From positions 1 to 24,968 of the IMG/VR virus record IMGVR_UViG_3300042483_000223: a DNA stretch of 24,968 bases; one strand, 5' to 3'. Shown in pieces: positions 19,838-24,961 of the stretch. A program made the position numbers and the translations under genes. How positions within the stretch are numbered: position 1 is the first letter of the stretch; each line of letters opens with the position of its first letter. This DNA is from a virus. The notes beneath the pieces are model-generated. The model did not search any database. It was not told the DNA's origin and was given only the letters and a program-made list of their open reading frames with translations.

Positions 19838-20095
19838 TCACTCTGGAGCATCGACTCGGCTCCTGAAATATCGGGTGTTGTAGCTGCTCCCTGGCTTCGA
19901 CTCACGGCACTCTACTCCTGCCATGAGACTGTTTCCATATTCAGCATCTACCTTCTCTTTAGAAAGCCAAAGCTCCTTCGTGCGAAAGCGTGGGCAAGCA
20001 ACTAGATATTTTCTCTCGTCAGGATTCCACCCGATGATTTCCTTATCGTAGTATTGCGTTCCGATTTCCAGCGGCGTGTCGTCGAATATGCTCAT
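19838..20095 (-). CDS. Hypothetical protein
   Basis: An 85-residue protein (MSIFDDTPLEIGTQYYDKEI; IGWNPDERKYLVACPRFRTK; ELWLSKEKVDAEYGNSLM) with a basic Ser/Arg-rich end. Beta-rich in the middle. Its ATG shares one base with the stop of the SSB-tail-like gene upstream (TGATG), so the two are translationally coupled. No function known. Confidence 0.6.
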   Translation of the reverse strand: MSIFDDTPLEIGTQYYDKEIIGWNPDERKYLVACPRFRTKELWLSKEKVDAEYGNSLMAGVECRESKPGSSYNTRYFRSRVDAPE

Positions 20096-20322
20096 CAGAA
20101 TGGTGGTGGATCGTTCTCAGTTGTTCCAGTGTAACCCAACTTTGGCTCGTAGAATGCGATCCAACCGCTCCAATCGGGCGATACAGGCACTCCCTCCAGC
20201 TTTAGGGTAAGTTTACCCTCGTCGCTCTCGAAGACCGCTCCCACGGTCAAATAACGCTTTTTCTCTATTCCGTCCTTCGTGTATTTGCCCACGGTGGCGA
20301 CTGCATCATATTTTTTCTTCAT
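20095..20322 (-). CDS. Small beta-rich protein with SSB-like acidic tail
   Basis: A 75-residue protein (MKKKYDAVATVGKYTKDGIE; KKRYLTVGAVFESDEGKLTL; SPDWSGWIAFYEPKLGYTGT) ending TENDPPPF. Similar small phage proteins with the DAVAxxGxYxKDGxEKKRY-x-xxGAVFE pattern are known to me only as hypothetical. The acidic, proline-aromatic end resembles the SSB C-terminal tip, so it may bind SSB partners or ssDNA. It is the next gene after the RecE-like exonuclease. Confidence 0.62.
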   Translation of the reverse strand: MKKKYDAVATVGKYTKDGIEKKRYLTVGAVFESDEGKLTLKLEGVPVSPDWSGWIAFYEPKLGYTGTTENDPPPF

Positions 20323-20366
20323 AATATAAAGCGCGTTGTGTGAGATGCGCGCCCCCTCTTTTTGGT

Positions 20367-21173
20367 TTACAGGTAAGCGGGTTTCTCGATAGTGGCAATC
20401 CCCTCATGCTGGCGCGGCCATGTGTCCGTAGCGCAGCAAGCTTGCCATTTCGCAAGTGCGTTCATGTAACCGATGCGCCCTGCCTCAATCAGTTCGGGTG
20501 AGACTTCCACCCATGCCGATTCATGCGGTGCATCCACCTCTATGAAGCATATCACAAAGCGTGTGCGCTTCTCTCCGCTGGCTGCATTCCACAGGTCGAG
20601 ATATAACGCAGCTTGCCAGTGATAACCTCGGTCGATGATAGTGTTGGTAATGTTGCGCAGACTCCCGATTTTCGCAGTAGTTTTCAAATCTACCAGCAAA
20701 TCGAGACTATCAGGCACGAGGTCAATCATGCCCTTAATCTCCGTTGCCCCGATAGTGGCAAAGACTGCCACCTCGGATTTGTAGCTACCTGCAAAGCGTT
20801 GTGCGTAGTCCTCGGAAAAGACCGCTTCACACCCACTGGCGGCGCGAATGTCGGCATCTGTGGCAATCATTTTCCCCATCGCTCGCGCATCGTCACGCCA
20901 TTCCTGCGCGGCTTTCGTTCTGAAGTCAGAGTAAGGGGACACCGCTGCAACTACATCCAGCGGGATGTTTGGCTCTAGGATTGCCGCATGAATCAGCGTT
21001 CCTAAATCCATAGCGCGGGTCGACTCTTTTCCTGTGCTGTGCCGCCATTTGTAGGGTGATTGGTTGAAATCCCATAGTAGAGACTTGCTGACAGGTGCTG
21101 ACAGGTTCGTCGGTGATGCGGAGCGTGAGTAATACGCTCGACCCAAGTTGTATTCAATAGTTGCGTTTTTCAT
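20367..21173 (-). CDS. RecE-like exonuclease (PDDEXK, DUF3799-type)
   Basis: A 268-residue 5'-3' exonuclease partner of the annealing protein. LGTLIHAAILEP (about 58-69) supplies the conserved His. The catalytic core is TEIKGMIDLVPD then LLVDLKTT (E, D, D-x-K order), and YHWQAALYLDLWN gives the motif Gln. Together they match the RecE-type PD-(D/E)XK nuclease domain. It would resect dsDNA ends for ERF-mediated recombination and is joined to it by an ATGA overlap. Confidence 0.85.
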   Translation of the reverse strand: MKNATIEYNLGRAYYSRSASPTNLSAPVSKSLLWDFNQSPYKWRHSTGKESTRAMDLGTLIHAAILEPNIPLDVVAAVSPYSDFRTKAAQEWRDDARAMGKMIATDADIRAASGCEAVFSEDYAQRFAGSYKSEVAVFATIGATEIKGMIDLVPDSLDLLVDLKTTAKIGSLRNITNTIIDRGYHWQAALYLDLWNAASGEKRTRFVICFIEVDAPHESAWVEVSPELIEAGRIGYMNALAKWQACCATDTWPRQHEGIATIEKPAYL

Positions 21174-21748
21174 GGTTTTGCCTTGGCTTTAATTGCAAAT
21201 GCTTTGTCGATGCTGGCAATTTTGTCAGTGGTCAACTGTGCTACGGATGTGACCCCGTAGTGCTTCAAAAATGCGGGTTCGTCGATAGCAAGAGCTTCGA
21301 TGTTTTCGCGAATTCTGGCAGCTTCACCGCTGGAAATGAGCGGGTAGACTGCGGGACGGTTATGCGCGGCAGATTGCCCGTCATCGTCCTCCTGTGCTAC
21401 CCCACAGACTGCTGCGAGCGAATAGCGTCGAAGATAGGTCGTTGCTGCTCCCACGCCTTGCCCGTCCATCTTAGCTGGGACGCATGACATGGTGCCGAAG
21501 ATATACCCTCCACCGCTGTGGGCGATAGTGGTCGTCACGTGACAGATTGCGCCGTCAAACGATGGCGACTGGATGACTGATAGTCCATTCGCCGCCAAGA
21601 CGGGGCGAACAGTGTTCAGGACTTCGGCAAGATCCGCATATTTCGATTTGAAATGTGGATTTAGCGAGCCTTTTGTGGCGTTTTCTACTTCACCTTGCAT
21701 TTTAGCGAGCGCGGTGAACAATTCTGGTGTGCTGTGTTCTAGGTTCAT
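21170..21748 (-). CDS. erf: ERF-family single-strand annealing protein
   Basis: A 192-residue recombinase that anneals complementary ssDNA. The N-terminal ERF signature is NPHFKSKYADLAEVLNTVRP then VLAANGLSVIQ; TTTIAHSGGGYIFGTMSCVP follows and GVGAATTYLRRYSLAAVCGV then QEDDDGQ is the ring-forming core end. The C-terminal helical part (SSGEAARIRENIEALAIDEP) is family-variable. It pairs with the RecE-like exonuclease next to it, giving the phage its own recombination system. Confidence 0.9.
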   Translation of the reverse strand: MNLEHSTPELFTALAKMQGEVENATKGSLNPHFKSKYADLAEVLNTVRPVLAANGLSVIQSPSFDGAICHVTTTIAHSGGGYIFGTMSCVPAKMDGQGVGAATTYLRRYSLAAVCGVAQEDDDGQSAAHNRPAVYPLISSGEAARIRENIEALAIDEPAFLKHYGVTSVAQLTTDKIASIDKAFAIKAKAKP

Positions 21749-21794
21749 TTATTTTGGTGTTGTGATAGTGCGAATTCCCCCGCACAAGAGTGTT

Positions 21795-22112
21795 TTAGTA
21801 GTTATTTTGTCCTTGTTCAAGTGTAATTTGTGAGTATTTTTCCAATATCTTGCGCATTCGTTCCTTTGACTTCTCGCAATAGTGCAAGCGTTCATAAGTC
21901 TTTTTCCGTGCGTAAAATGCTGCTGTGTGATGGGTTCGGTTCACGATTTCGGCTGAGTCCTGGAGCGAGTGAGCCTCACTCCATAACGTCATGACGATCT
22001 GCCTTGCGAGAGCCTCGGAGAACCGTTTACGCTTGCCCGCGATGGCCTCAGGAGTCACCCCGAGAACGTCCGCAACGGATTGTATCAATGCGCTTTTGTT
22101 GTCGATCAGCAT
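21795..22112 (-). CDS. Stand-alone DnaA domain-IV-like DNA-binding protein
   Basis: A 105-residue protein from MLIDNKSALIQSVADVLGVT. ALARQIVMTLWSEAHSLQDS then AEIVNRTHHTAAFYARKKTY resembles the C-terminal domain of DnaA, the part that binds DnaA boxes, where RDHTTV and the preceding basic helix contact DNA; here THHTAA replaces it. The ATPase domain is missing. It may mark the phage origin or compete with host DnaA. The start at 22112 overlaps the upstream stop by 7 bases. Confidence 0.68.
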   Translation of the reverse strand: MLIDNKSALIQSVADVLGVTPEAIAGKRKRFSEALARQIVMTLWSEAHSLQDSAEIVNRTHHTAAFYARKKTYERLHYCEKSKERMRKILEKYSQITLEQGQNNY

Positions 22113-22348
22113 GAGAAAAGGGCGACTAGTTGTTTGCGCAGATTCTCGGAAATGATCATAGTGGAGTCTGTAGCTGATGCCCATCTATCAACGTGCATTT
22201 CTGAGCAGGTTAACACCCAATTCACGCGATCATTTGCAGGGGGAATGATTCGGAAATAAGTGCCAGTGAGTTTTTTCGTCTGCACGTCTTTTGTCTTGCT
22301 GTCGGTGACAATAACGAGGGGGTCTTCTGTTTTTTGGTATAGTGTCAT
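22106..22348 (-). CDS. Hypothetical protein just downstream of hammerhead ribozyme 1
   Basis: An 80-residue, probably beta-rich protein (MTLYQKTEDPLVIVTDSKTK; TGTYFRIIPPANDRVNWVLT). The start at 22348 is chosen because it follows the ribozyme by a 20-base leader (conserved GCCAATTA then CAAC). The in-frame ATG at 22408 lies inside the ribozyme core and would add a junk-like N-terminus. Function unknown. Confidence 0.62.
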   Translation of the reverse strand: MTLYQKTEDPLVIVTDSKTKDVQTKKLTGTYFRIIPPANDRVNWVLTCSEMHVDRWASATDSTMIISENLRKQLVALFSC

Positions 22349-22356
22349 GTTGTAAT

Positions 22357-22368
22357 TGGCTTGTGCCA
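22357..22368 (-). promoter_or_regulatory. Post-cleavage 5' hairpin, competes with ribozyme 1 stem I
   Basis: UGGC (22368-22365), the 3' arm of stem I, can pair instead with GCCA (22360-22357) across the loop ACAA. The GCCAAUUA that provides the second arm is conserved at ribozyme 2. This could release the product, protect the new 5' end, or switch the ribozyme off. Confidence 0.5.
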
Positions 22369-22415
22369 TACACCCCGCAGGGTGTTTCGATCTTTGCCTG
22401 GATCTCATCAGTGGC
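22365..22415 (-). ncRNA. Hammerhead ribozyme 1 (type I topology)
   Basis: On the minus strand: stem I 5' arm GCCA (22415-22412), core CUGAUGA (22411-22405), stem II GAUC/GAUC (22404-22401 and 22392-22389) with an 8-base loop, core GAAA (22388-22385), stem III ACACCC/GGGUGU with loop UGCG, cleavage nucleotide A (22369, site GUA), and stem I 3' arm UGGC (22368-22365). All core positions are canonical, and the last A of GAAA opens stem III. The UGA stop of the gene ending at 22408 is U4-G5-A6 of the core. Cleavage would leave the next mRNA starting at 22368. Stem I is only 4 bp, so loop contacts or co-transcriptional folding may be needed. Confidence 0.85.
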
Positions 22416-22731
22416 GTTTTTCCTCAAGCTCGCAAATCAATTGCCAGTCATTCAGCCACAACGCGCCTTCCATTACAACGCATTTTTGAGAGATGAATTT
22501 CCGAACAATGTCTGCTTTTGCTTGTGCTGCGCTCGCTCGTTTCATCTCATGCTTCCAGCCCTTGAGCCATTCGCCGGCATTAGTTTTGTCGCGGCGTTTA
22601 CTCTCAATAGATGCGATGGCGCGCGCATTGTTGGCGACCCATTCCGTTTCGCAGCAATCAATCTCGAATGACAGCTCGTAAGGGTTCTTGAGAGCTAATT
22701 GCTCTGCTTTTTCGTAGGTGATTTGCTTCAT
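22408..22731 (-). CDS. Hypothetical protein ending in a ribozyme core
   Basis: A 107-residue, helical charged protein (MKQITYEKAEQLALKNPYEL; FEIDCCETEWVANNARAIAS; GEWLKGWKHEMKRASAAQAK) ending EEKRH. The start at 22731 is preferred to 22803, which would overlap the upstream gene. Its CAC-TGA end lies in hammerhead ribozyme 1: the last codon and stop supply part of stem I and the core. The leader is CA-rich (CACCACAACC). Function unknown. Confidence 0.65.
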   Translation of the reverse strand: MKQITYEKAEQLALKNPYELSFEIDCCETEWVANNARAIASIESKRRDKTNAGEWLKGWKHEMKRASAAQAKADIVRKFISQKCVVMEGALWLNDWQLICELEEKRH

Positions 22732-22754
22732 GGTTGTGGTGTGTGTGTGCGGTG

Positions 22755-22770
22755 GGATCTCATCAGTGGC
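22755..22770 (-). pseudogene. Broken hammerhead: 5' half only
   Basis: Sixteen bases identical to the first 16 of ribozyme 1 (GCCA, CUGAUGA and GAUCC), at the same place relative to a gene end: the UGA of the 22763 gene lies in the core. The GAAA core, stem III and UGGC are missing; a CA-rich leader follows instead. This looks like a decayed or recombined copy and should not cleave. Confidence 0.65.
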
Positions 22771-23038
22771 TATCTGTGCCGCAGCAACCGCAGCATGGCG
22801 CATCTTCGCACATACCGGATCTGTTGCGGTAAATCACCGCTCCGGTGTTCATGCGGTAAAATGTGGTTTTGTCATATCTGTGGCTGTGGCTCCGGTTTGG
22901 TGCGCCGGAGACTAAGGCGCGCGCCTCGTCTGCTACCTCGTCGGGAACATCCCAGCCTTTGGCTAGTTTGTTCCATTTGCCGCCTAGTGCCTTTATGGCA
23001 TCTTTTACGGGGTATGTGTTGCCTGTTATCGTTTGCAT
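22763..23038 (-). CDS. Hypothetical protein (TGNTYPVKDAIKALGGKWN type) with Cys cluster
   Basis: A 91-residue protein. MQTITGNTYPVKDAIKALGG then KWNKLAKGWDVPDEVADEAR matches a small domain common in phage and plasmid proteins (TYPVKDxLxxLGGKWNxxxKGW). The end carries a Cys cluster (CEDAPCCGCCG), as in small zinc-binding proteins. It ends SH, with its stop in the broken ribozyme motif. Function unknown; nucleic-acid binding is plausible. Confidence 0.68.
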   Translation of the reverse strand: MQTITGNTYPVKDAIKALGGKWNKLAKGWDVPDEVADEARALVSGAPNRSHSHRYDKTTFYRMNTGAVIYRNRSGMCEDAPCCGCCGTDSH

Positions 23039-23060
23039 ATTTCTTGTGTTGTGTTGAGTA

Positions 23061-23219
23061 TTAAAGAGCCGTTACCACCACCACAAGGGCAGCACAGAGC
23101 AAAGCTCCGAACGTTACGGCGGCGGCATAGTAGAGGGCGCGTGATAGTGCTATGGCAGCGGTTTTGATAGGGTTACGGCGCGGGAGCGGGCGGCGGATTA
23201 GTGAGCAAGTTGGTTGCAT
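23061..23219 (-). CDS. Small membrane protein
   Basis: A 52-residue protein from MQPTCSLIRRPLPRRNPIKT: a basic N-terminus followed by two hydrophobic stretches (ALYYAAAVTFGALLCAALVV). An inner-membrane protein with a cytoplasmic basic end is likely. The upstream in-frame extension to 23282 is Thr-rich and overlaps the next gene, so 23219 is preferred. No function known. Confidence 0.55.
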   Translation of the reverse strand: MQPTCSLIRRPLPRRNPIKTAAIALSRALYYAAAVTFGALLCAALVVVVTAL

Positions 23220-23263
23220 AGTGGTCTGTGTTGTGCTGTGTACGGTTTCTGTGATAGTGTAGG

Positions 23264-23515
23264 TTAAACATAGTCGGTCCATGCACCACCGTCATATTGC
23301 ACGCATGGCAAATCGAGATAGTCACGGGCGGCATCAATAAGTGCCTGCGAGCGGTCGAAAGCGGCAGCATGGAATTGCTTCGGGACATGCTCCCACCATG
23401 CGCTCATTTTCGCATCGTAGGTTGCAAATCGGTATTGACCCCCAAAGATCGACAGTGTTGATACGTTTTGGCGAGCGTGTTTGATGGCTGCGGATTTTGT
23501 AATAGTAGTTTTCAT
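23264..23515 (-). CDS. Hypothetical protein
   Basis: An 83-residue protein (MKTTITKSAAIKHARQNVST; LSIFGGQYRFATYDAKMSAW; AFDRSQALIDAARDYLDLP) ending GGAWTDYV. A helix, two strands and a helix suggest a compact domain; the QYRFATYD strand resembles substrate-recognition parts of small phage proteins. The leader is AC-rich with no SD. Function unknown. Confidence 0.62.
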   Translation of the reverse strand: MKTTITKSAAIKHARQNVSTLSIFGGQYRFATYDAKMSAWWEHVPKQFHAAAFDRSQALIDAARDYLDLPCVQYDGGAWTDYV

Positions 23516-23554
23516 TTTGTCTGTGTGTTGTGTTGCGGTGTTTGTCCCGCCCTA

Positions 23555-23585
23555 TGCCCTCTCTGTGACGAGAGAGCAACGGGCA
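23555..23585. other. Stem-loop in the gap after 23592 gene
   Basis: CTCTCT (23559-23564) pairs with AGAGAG (23571-23576) around loop GTGACG, extended by TGCC/GGCA after a 5-base bulge. It occupies the 76-base spacer between two leftward genes, the same kind of place where the ribozymes lie, but has no CUGAUGA or GAAA core. Function unknown. Confidence 0.4.
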
Positions 23586-23591
23586 AGGCAA

Positions 23592-24083
23592 TCAATCGCA
23601 GTTGCAATATACTAGCGCGTCTGAGTAGTTGCAGCCCCATTCCTCCGCGAGTGCTGCGGCGTGGTCGCCTGGGCGTTCCGTGGCTGGCACTGGGGCTTGT
23701 CTCTCGGTGCGTCTGTAAGCGGAATCAATCAAGCTCGCGGCTTGGTGTAGGGCGCGCGTTTGCACGTCGAGCCATGTCTCGGTTTTGTTCGGCTGGTTGT
23801 CGCCGTTCTTGGTGCGCTTCAGCTCTGACGGGCTGCAGAGTCTCTCTGCAATGTCGGCGTTGTAAATAAGAGCGTTTCCTCCGTAAGAGAACGCGCTCCA
23901 GTTTGCCGCGCCATTCAGGAGCTTTTCGGGGCTATAGGTCGGGTCCAGCTGGTCGGCTAGTGCCTCAACCATTTCGAGCGCGTATGCTTTGACCCCGCGC
24001 TTCCATGCGGATGTTGCGGGGCTTGCTGCGATGATGGCAAGGGCGGCTTGTGTCGTGTTGTCGTGTTGTGTTGTCATATTCAT
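23592..24083 (-). CDS. Hypothetical protein downstream of hammerhead ribozyme 2
   Basis: A 163-residue protein from MNMTTQHDNTTQAALAIIAA. KRGVKAYALEMVEALADQLD, then ANWSAFSYGGNALIYNADIA, ERLCSPSELKRTKNG and TWLDVQTRALHQAASLI form a pattern seen in uncharacterised phage early proteins. The start at 24083 shares a 23-base start module with the gene at 24410; the ATG at 24113 is inside the post-cleavage hairpin and is rejected. Function unknown. Confidence 0.68.
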   Translation of the reverse strand: MNMTTQHDNTTQAALAIIAASPATSAWKRGVKAYALEMVEALADQLDPTYSPEKLLNGAANWSAFSYGGNALIYNADIAERLCSPSELKRTKNGDNQPNKTETWLDVQTRALHQAASLIDSAYRRTERQAPVPATERPGDHAAALAEEWGCNYSDALVYCNCD

Positions 24084-24094
24084 GTTCAAGTTGT
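24072..24094 (-). repeat. Duplicated leader/start module, copy 1
   Basis: Twenty-three bases identical to 24399-24421, covering the end of the leader (ACAACTTGAAC on the minus strand) and the first codons ATGAATATGACA. Both genes therefore share the same initiation region, without an SD. Confidence 0.85.
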
Positions 24095-24107
24095 AGTTGT
24101 AGTTAAT

Positions 24108-24118
24108 TGGCATTGCCA
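24108..24118 (-). promoter_or_regulatory. Post-cleavage 5' hairpin, competes with ribozyme 2 stem I
   Basis: UGGC (24118-24115) can pair with GCCA (24111-24108) over an AAU loop instead of with the ribozyme 5' arm. The same GCCAAUUA follows ribozyme 1, so the switch is conserved between the two elements. Confidence 0.5.
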
Positions 24119-24160
24119 GACCCTTTCGGGTTTCGCCTATTGCCTAGGCTCATCAGTGGC
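24115..24160 (-). ncRNA. Hammerhead ribozyme 2 (type I topology)
   Basis: On the minus strand: stem I 5' arm GCCA (24160-24157), core CUGAUGA (24156-24150), stem II GCCUA/UAGGC (24149-24145 and 24139-24135) with loop GGCAA, core GAAA (24134-24131), stem III ACCC/GGGU closed by a GAAA tetraloop, cleavage nucleotide C (24119, site GUC), and stem I 3' arm UGGC (24118-24115). GUC is the most favoured hammerhead cleavage triplet. Stems II and III differ in sequence from ribozyme 1 but keep pairing, which is covariation in favour of a real RNA. The UGA stop of the 24153 gene is inside the core. Confidence 0.9.
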
Positions 24161-24410
24161 TTGTTTCAATTTCAGGGACGGCGCAAGTCTTGCCAGTGAT
24201 AGTGTCGTAAACCATCGGGCGGCGATTGTATTGTAAAGCGGTGGCATAGGCTAAGTCTTGCAACCTGTCAGCGGTTGCCACTACGCATTCCATGTCATCC
24301 AGCAGTTCATAGCGAGGCTTGGCGGGTATTCCCACGATGGCAATGGCGTGTCCGCTCTCAATCTTGCCAGTAACGTGTTTTCTAAGTGTCTGTAATGGTG
24401 TCATATTCAT
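24153..24410 (-). CDS. First gene of recombination operon, hypothetical
   Basis: An 85-residue protein from MNMTPLQTLRKHVTGKIESG; AIVGIPAKPRYELLDDMECV then TADRLQDLAYATALQYNRRP and an end VPEIETSH. The beta-alpha layout suggests a compact small domain; no family recognised. The start is set at ATG 24410; an upstream TTG (24416) is in frame. Its CAC-TGA end lies in hammerhead ribozyme 2. A long leader (about 360 bases) connects it to the promoter at 24780. Confidence 0.65.
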   Translation of the reverse strand: MNMTPLQTLRKHVTGKIESGHAIAIVGIPAKPRYELLDDMECVVATADRLQDLAYATALQYNRRPMVYDTITGKTCAVPEIETSH

Positions 24411-24421
24411 GTTCAAGTTGT
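24399..24421 (-). repeat. Duplicated leader/start module, copy 2
   Basis: Identical to 24072-24094 over 23 bases. The identity continues with one mismatch into a GTTGT-type repeat, pointing to a duplication of the initiation region rather than of the whole gene. Confidence 0.85.
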
Positions 24422-24779
24422 GGTTGTGCTCACCGCTTTATTCGTCGCGGCGGGAAGAACTTACCAAATATCGCGGCATTGTCTACAACATTTTTACAAC
24501 TATTTTTACTTTTCTTCTTTTCTGTTGATTCTCAAGGGTTTATTGCAGAAGATTTTTTCAGCATTGCTAGCAACAAGCGAGGAAAACAGAGAGCAAACAA
24601 TCATTTTCAGGCTGATCGGCAGAGAATCAAGCGAGAGAATCATCAGGGAGAAGCAAGGAGAGAATCAAGGCATCTCAGAAACCTATTCACTCACTCTAAA
24701 AATAATCATCAACACACGCTCATTACCTGGCAAGCAACGGATGTCATCAGTGCATTAACAACCAGTGTTTCTTGTACCG
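24422..24779. other. Long leader/control region of the recombination operon
   Basis: No convincing gene. It contains an A/T tract (24487-24518) similar to the one at 16990-17024, three copies of AGAGAATCA (24621-24629, 24634-24642, 24659-24667), and runs of purines. Leftward transcription from 24780 would cross it. Possible roles are operator sites, a leader RNA or an origin; none is proven. Confidence 0.4.
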
Positions 24780-24809
24780 ATTTTAAACAGCTTTTTCAAA
24801 ACATGTCAA
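24780..24809 (-). promoter_or_regulatory. Leftward early promoter
   Basis: Perfect TTGACA (24809 to 24804), 18 bases, TAAAAT (24785 to 24780; 5 of 6 matches) on the minus strand. It is the best sigma70-type promoter in the window and faces the recombination operon. Confidence 0.55.
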
Positions 24810-24903
24810 GCAAATAATTTCCGTTAGATTCCGCGCGATGCTCCTGCGATGCATGGACAGCGTGCCGGCAATTCAAGCGAGTGATTCAAGCGTACGTTTT
24901 ATA

Positions 24904-24961
24904 CGGTGCTGTTCCGGTGCTCCGGTGCTGCATCTCGAGCGGTGCTGTCTCAAGCGGTGCT
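24904..24961. repeat. Five CGGTGCT repeats at the right edge
   Basis: CGGTGCT occurs at 24904, 24915, 24923, 24940 and 24955, with irregular spacing of 8-17 bases; the array continues to the window edge. Upstream there are also AAGCG echoes (24878-24895). It could be iterons, operators or the edge of a repetitive coding region; the window ends before this can be settled. Confidence 0.6.

Noticed and set aside
22349-22408. Start of the 22106 gene at ATG 22408 (TGATG overlap).
   Set aside because: This ATG is in the ribozyme core and the extra 20 residues look unselected; 22348 follows the cleavage product leader.
24736-24742. Another CUGAUGA on the minus strand (also at 11843, 11983, 20092, 24642 and 3121).
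   Set aside because: None is followed by a stem, GAAA and a second closed stem; most lie in coding sequence.
24386-24817. Rightward ORF of 143 codons.
   Set aside because: It starts inside the leftward 24153 gene, covers the promoter and repeats, and has no protein-like composition.
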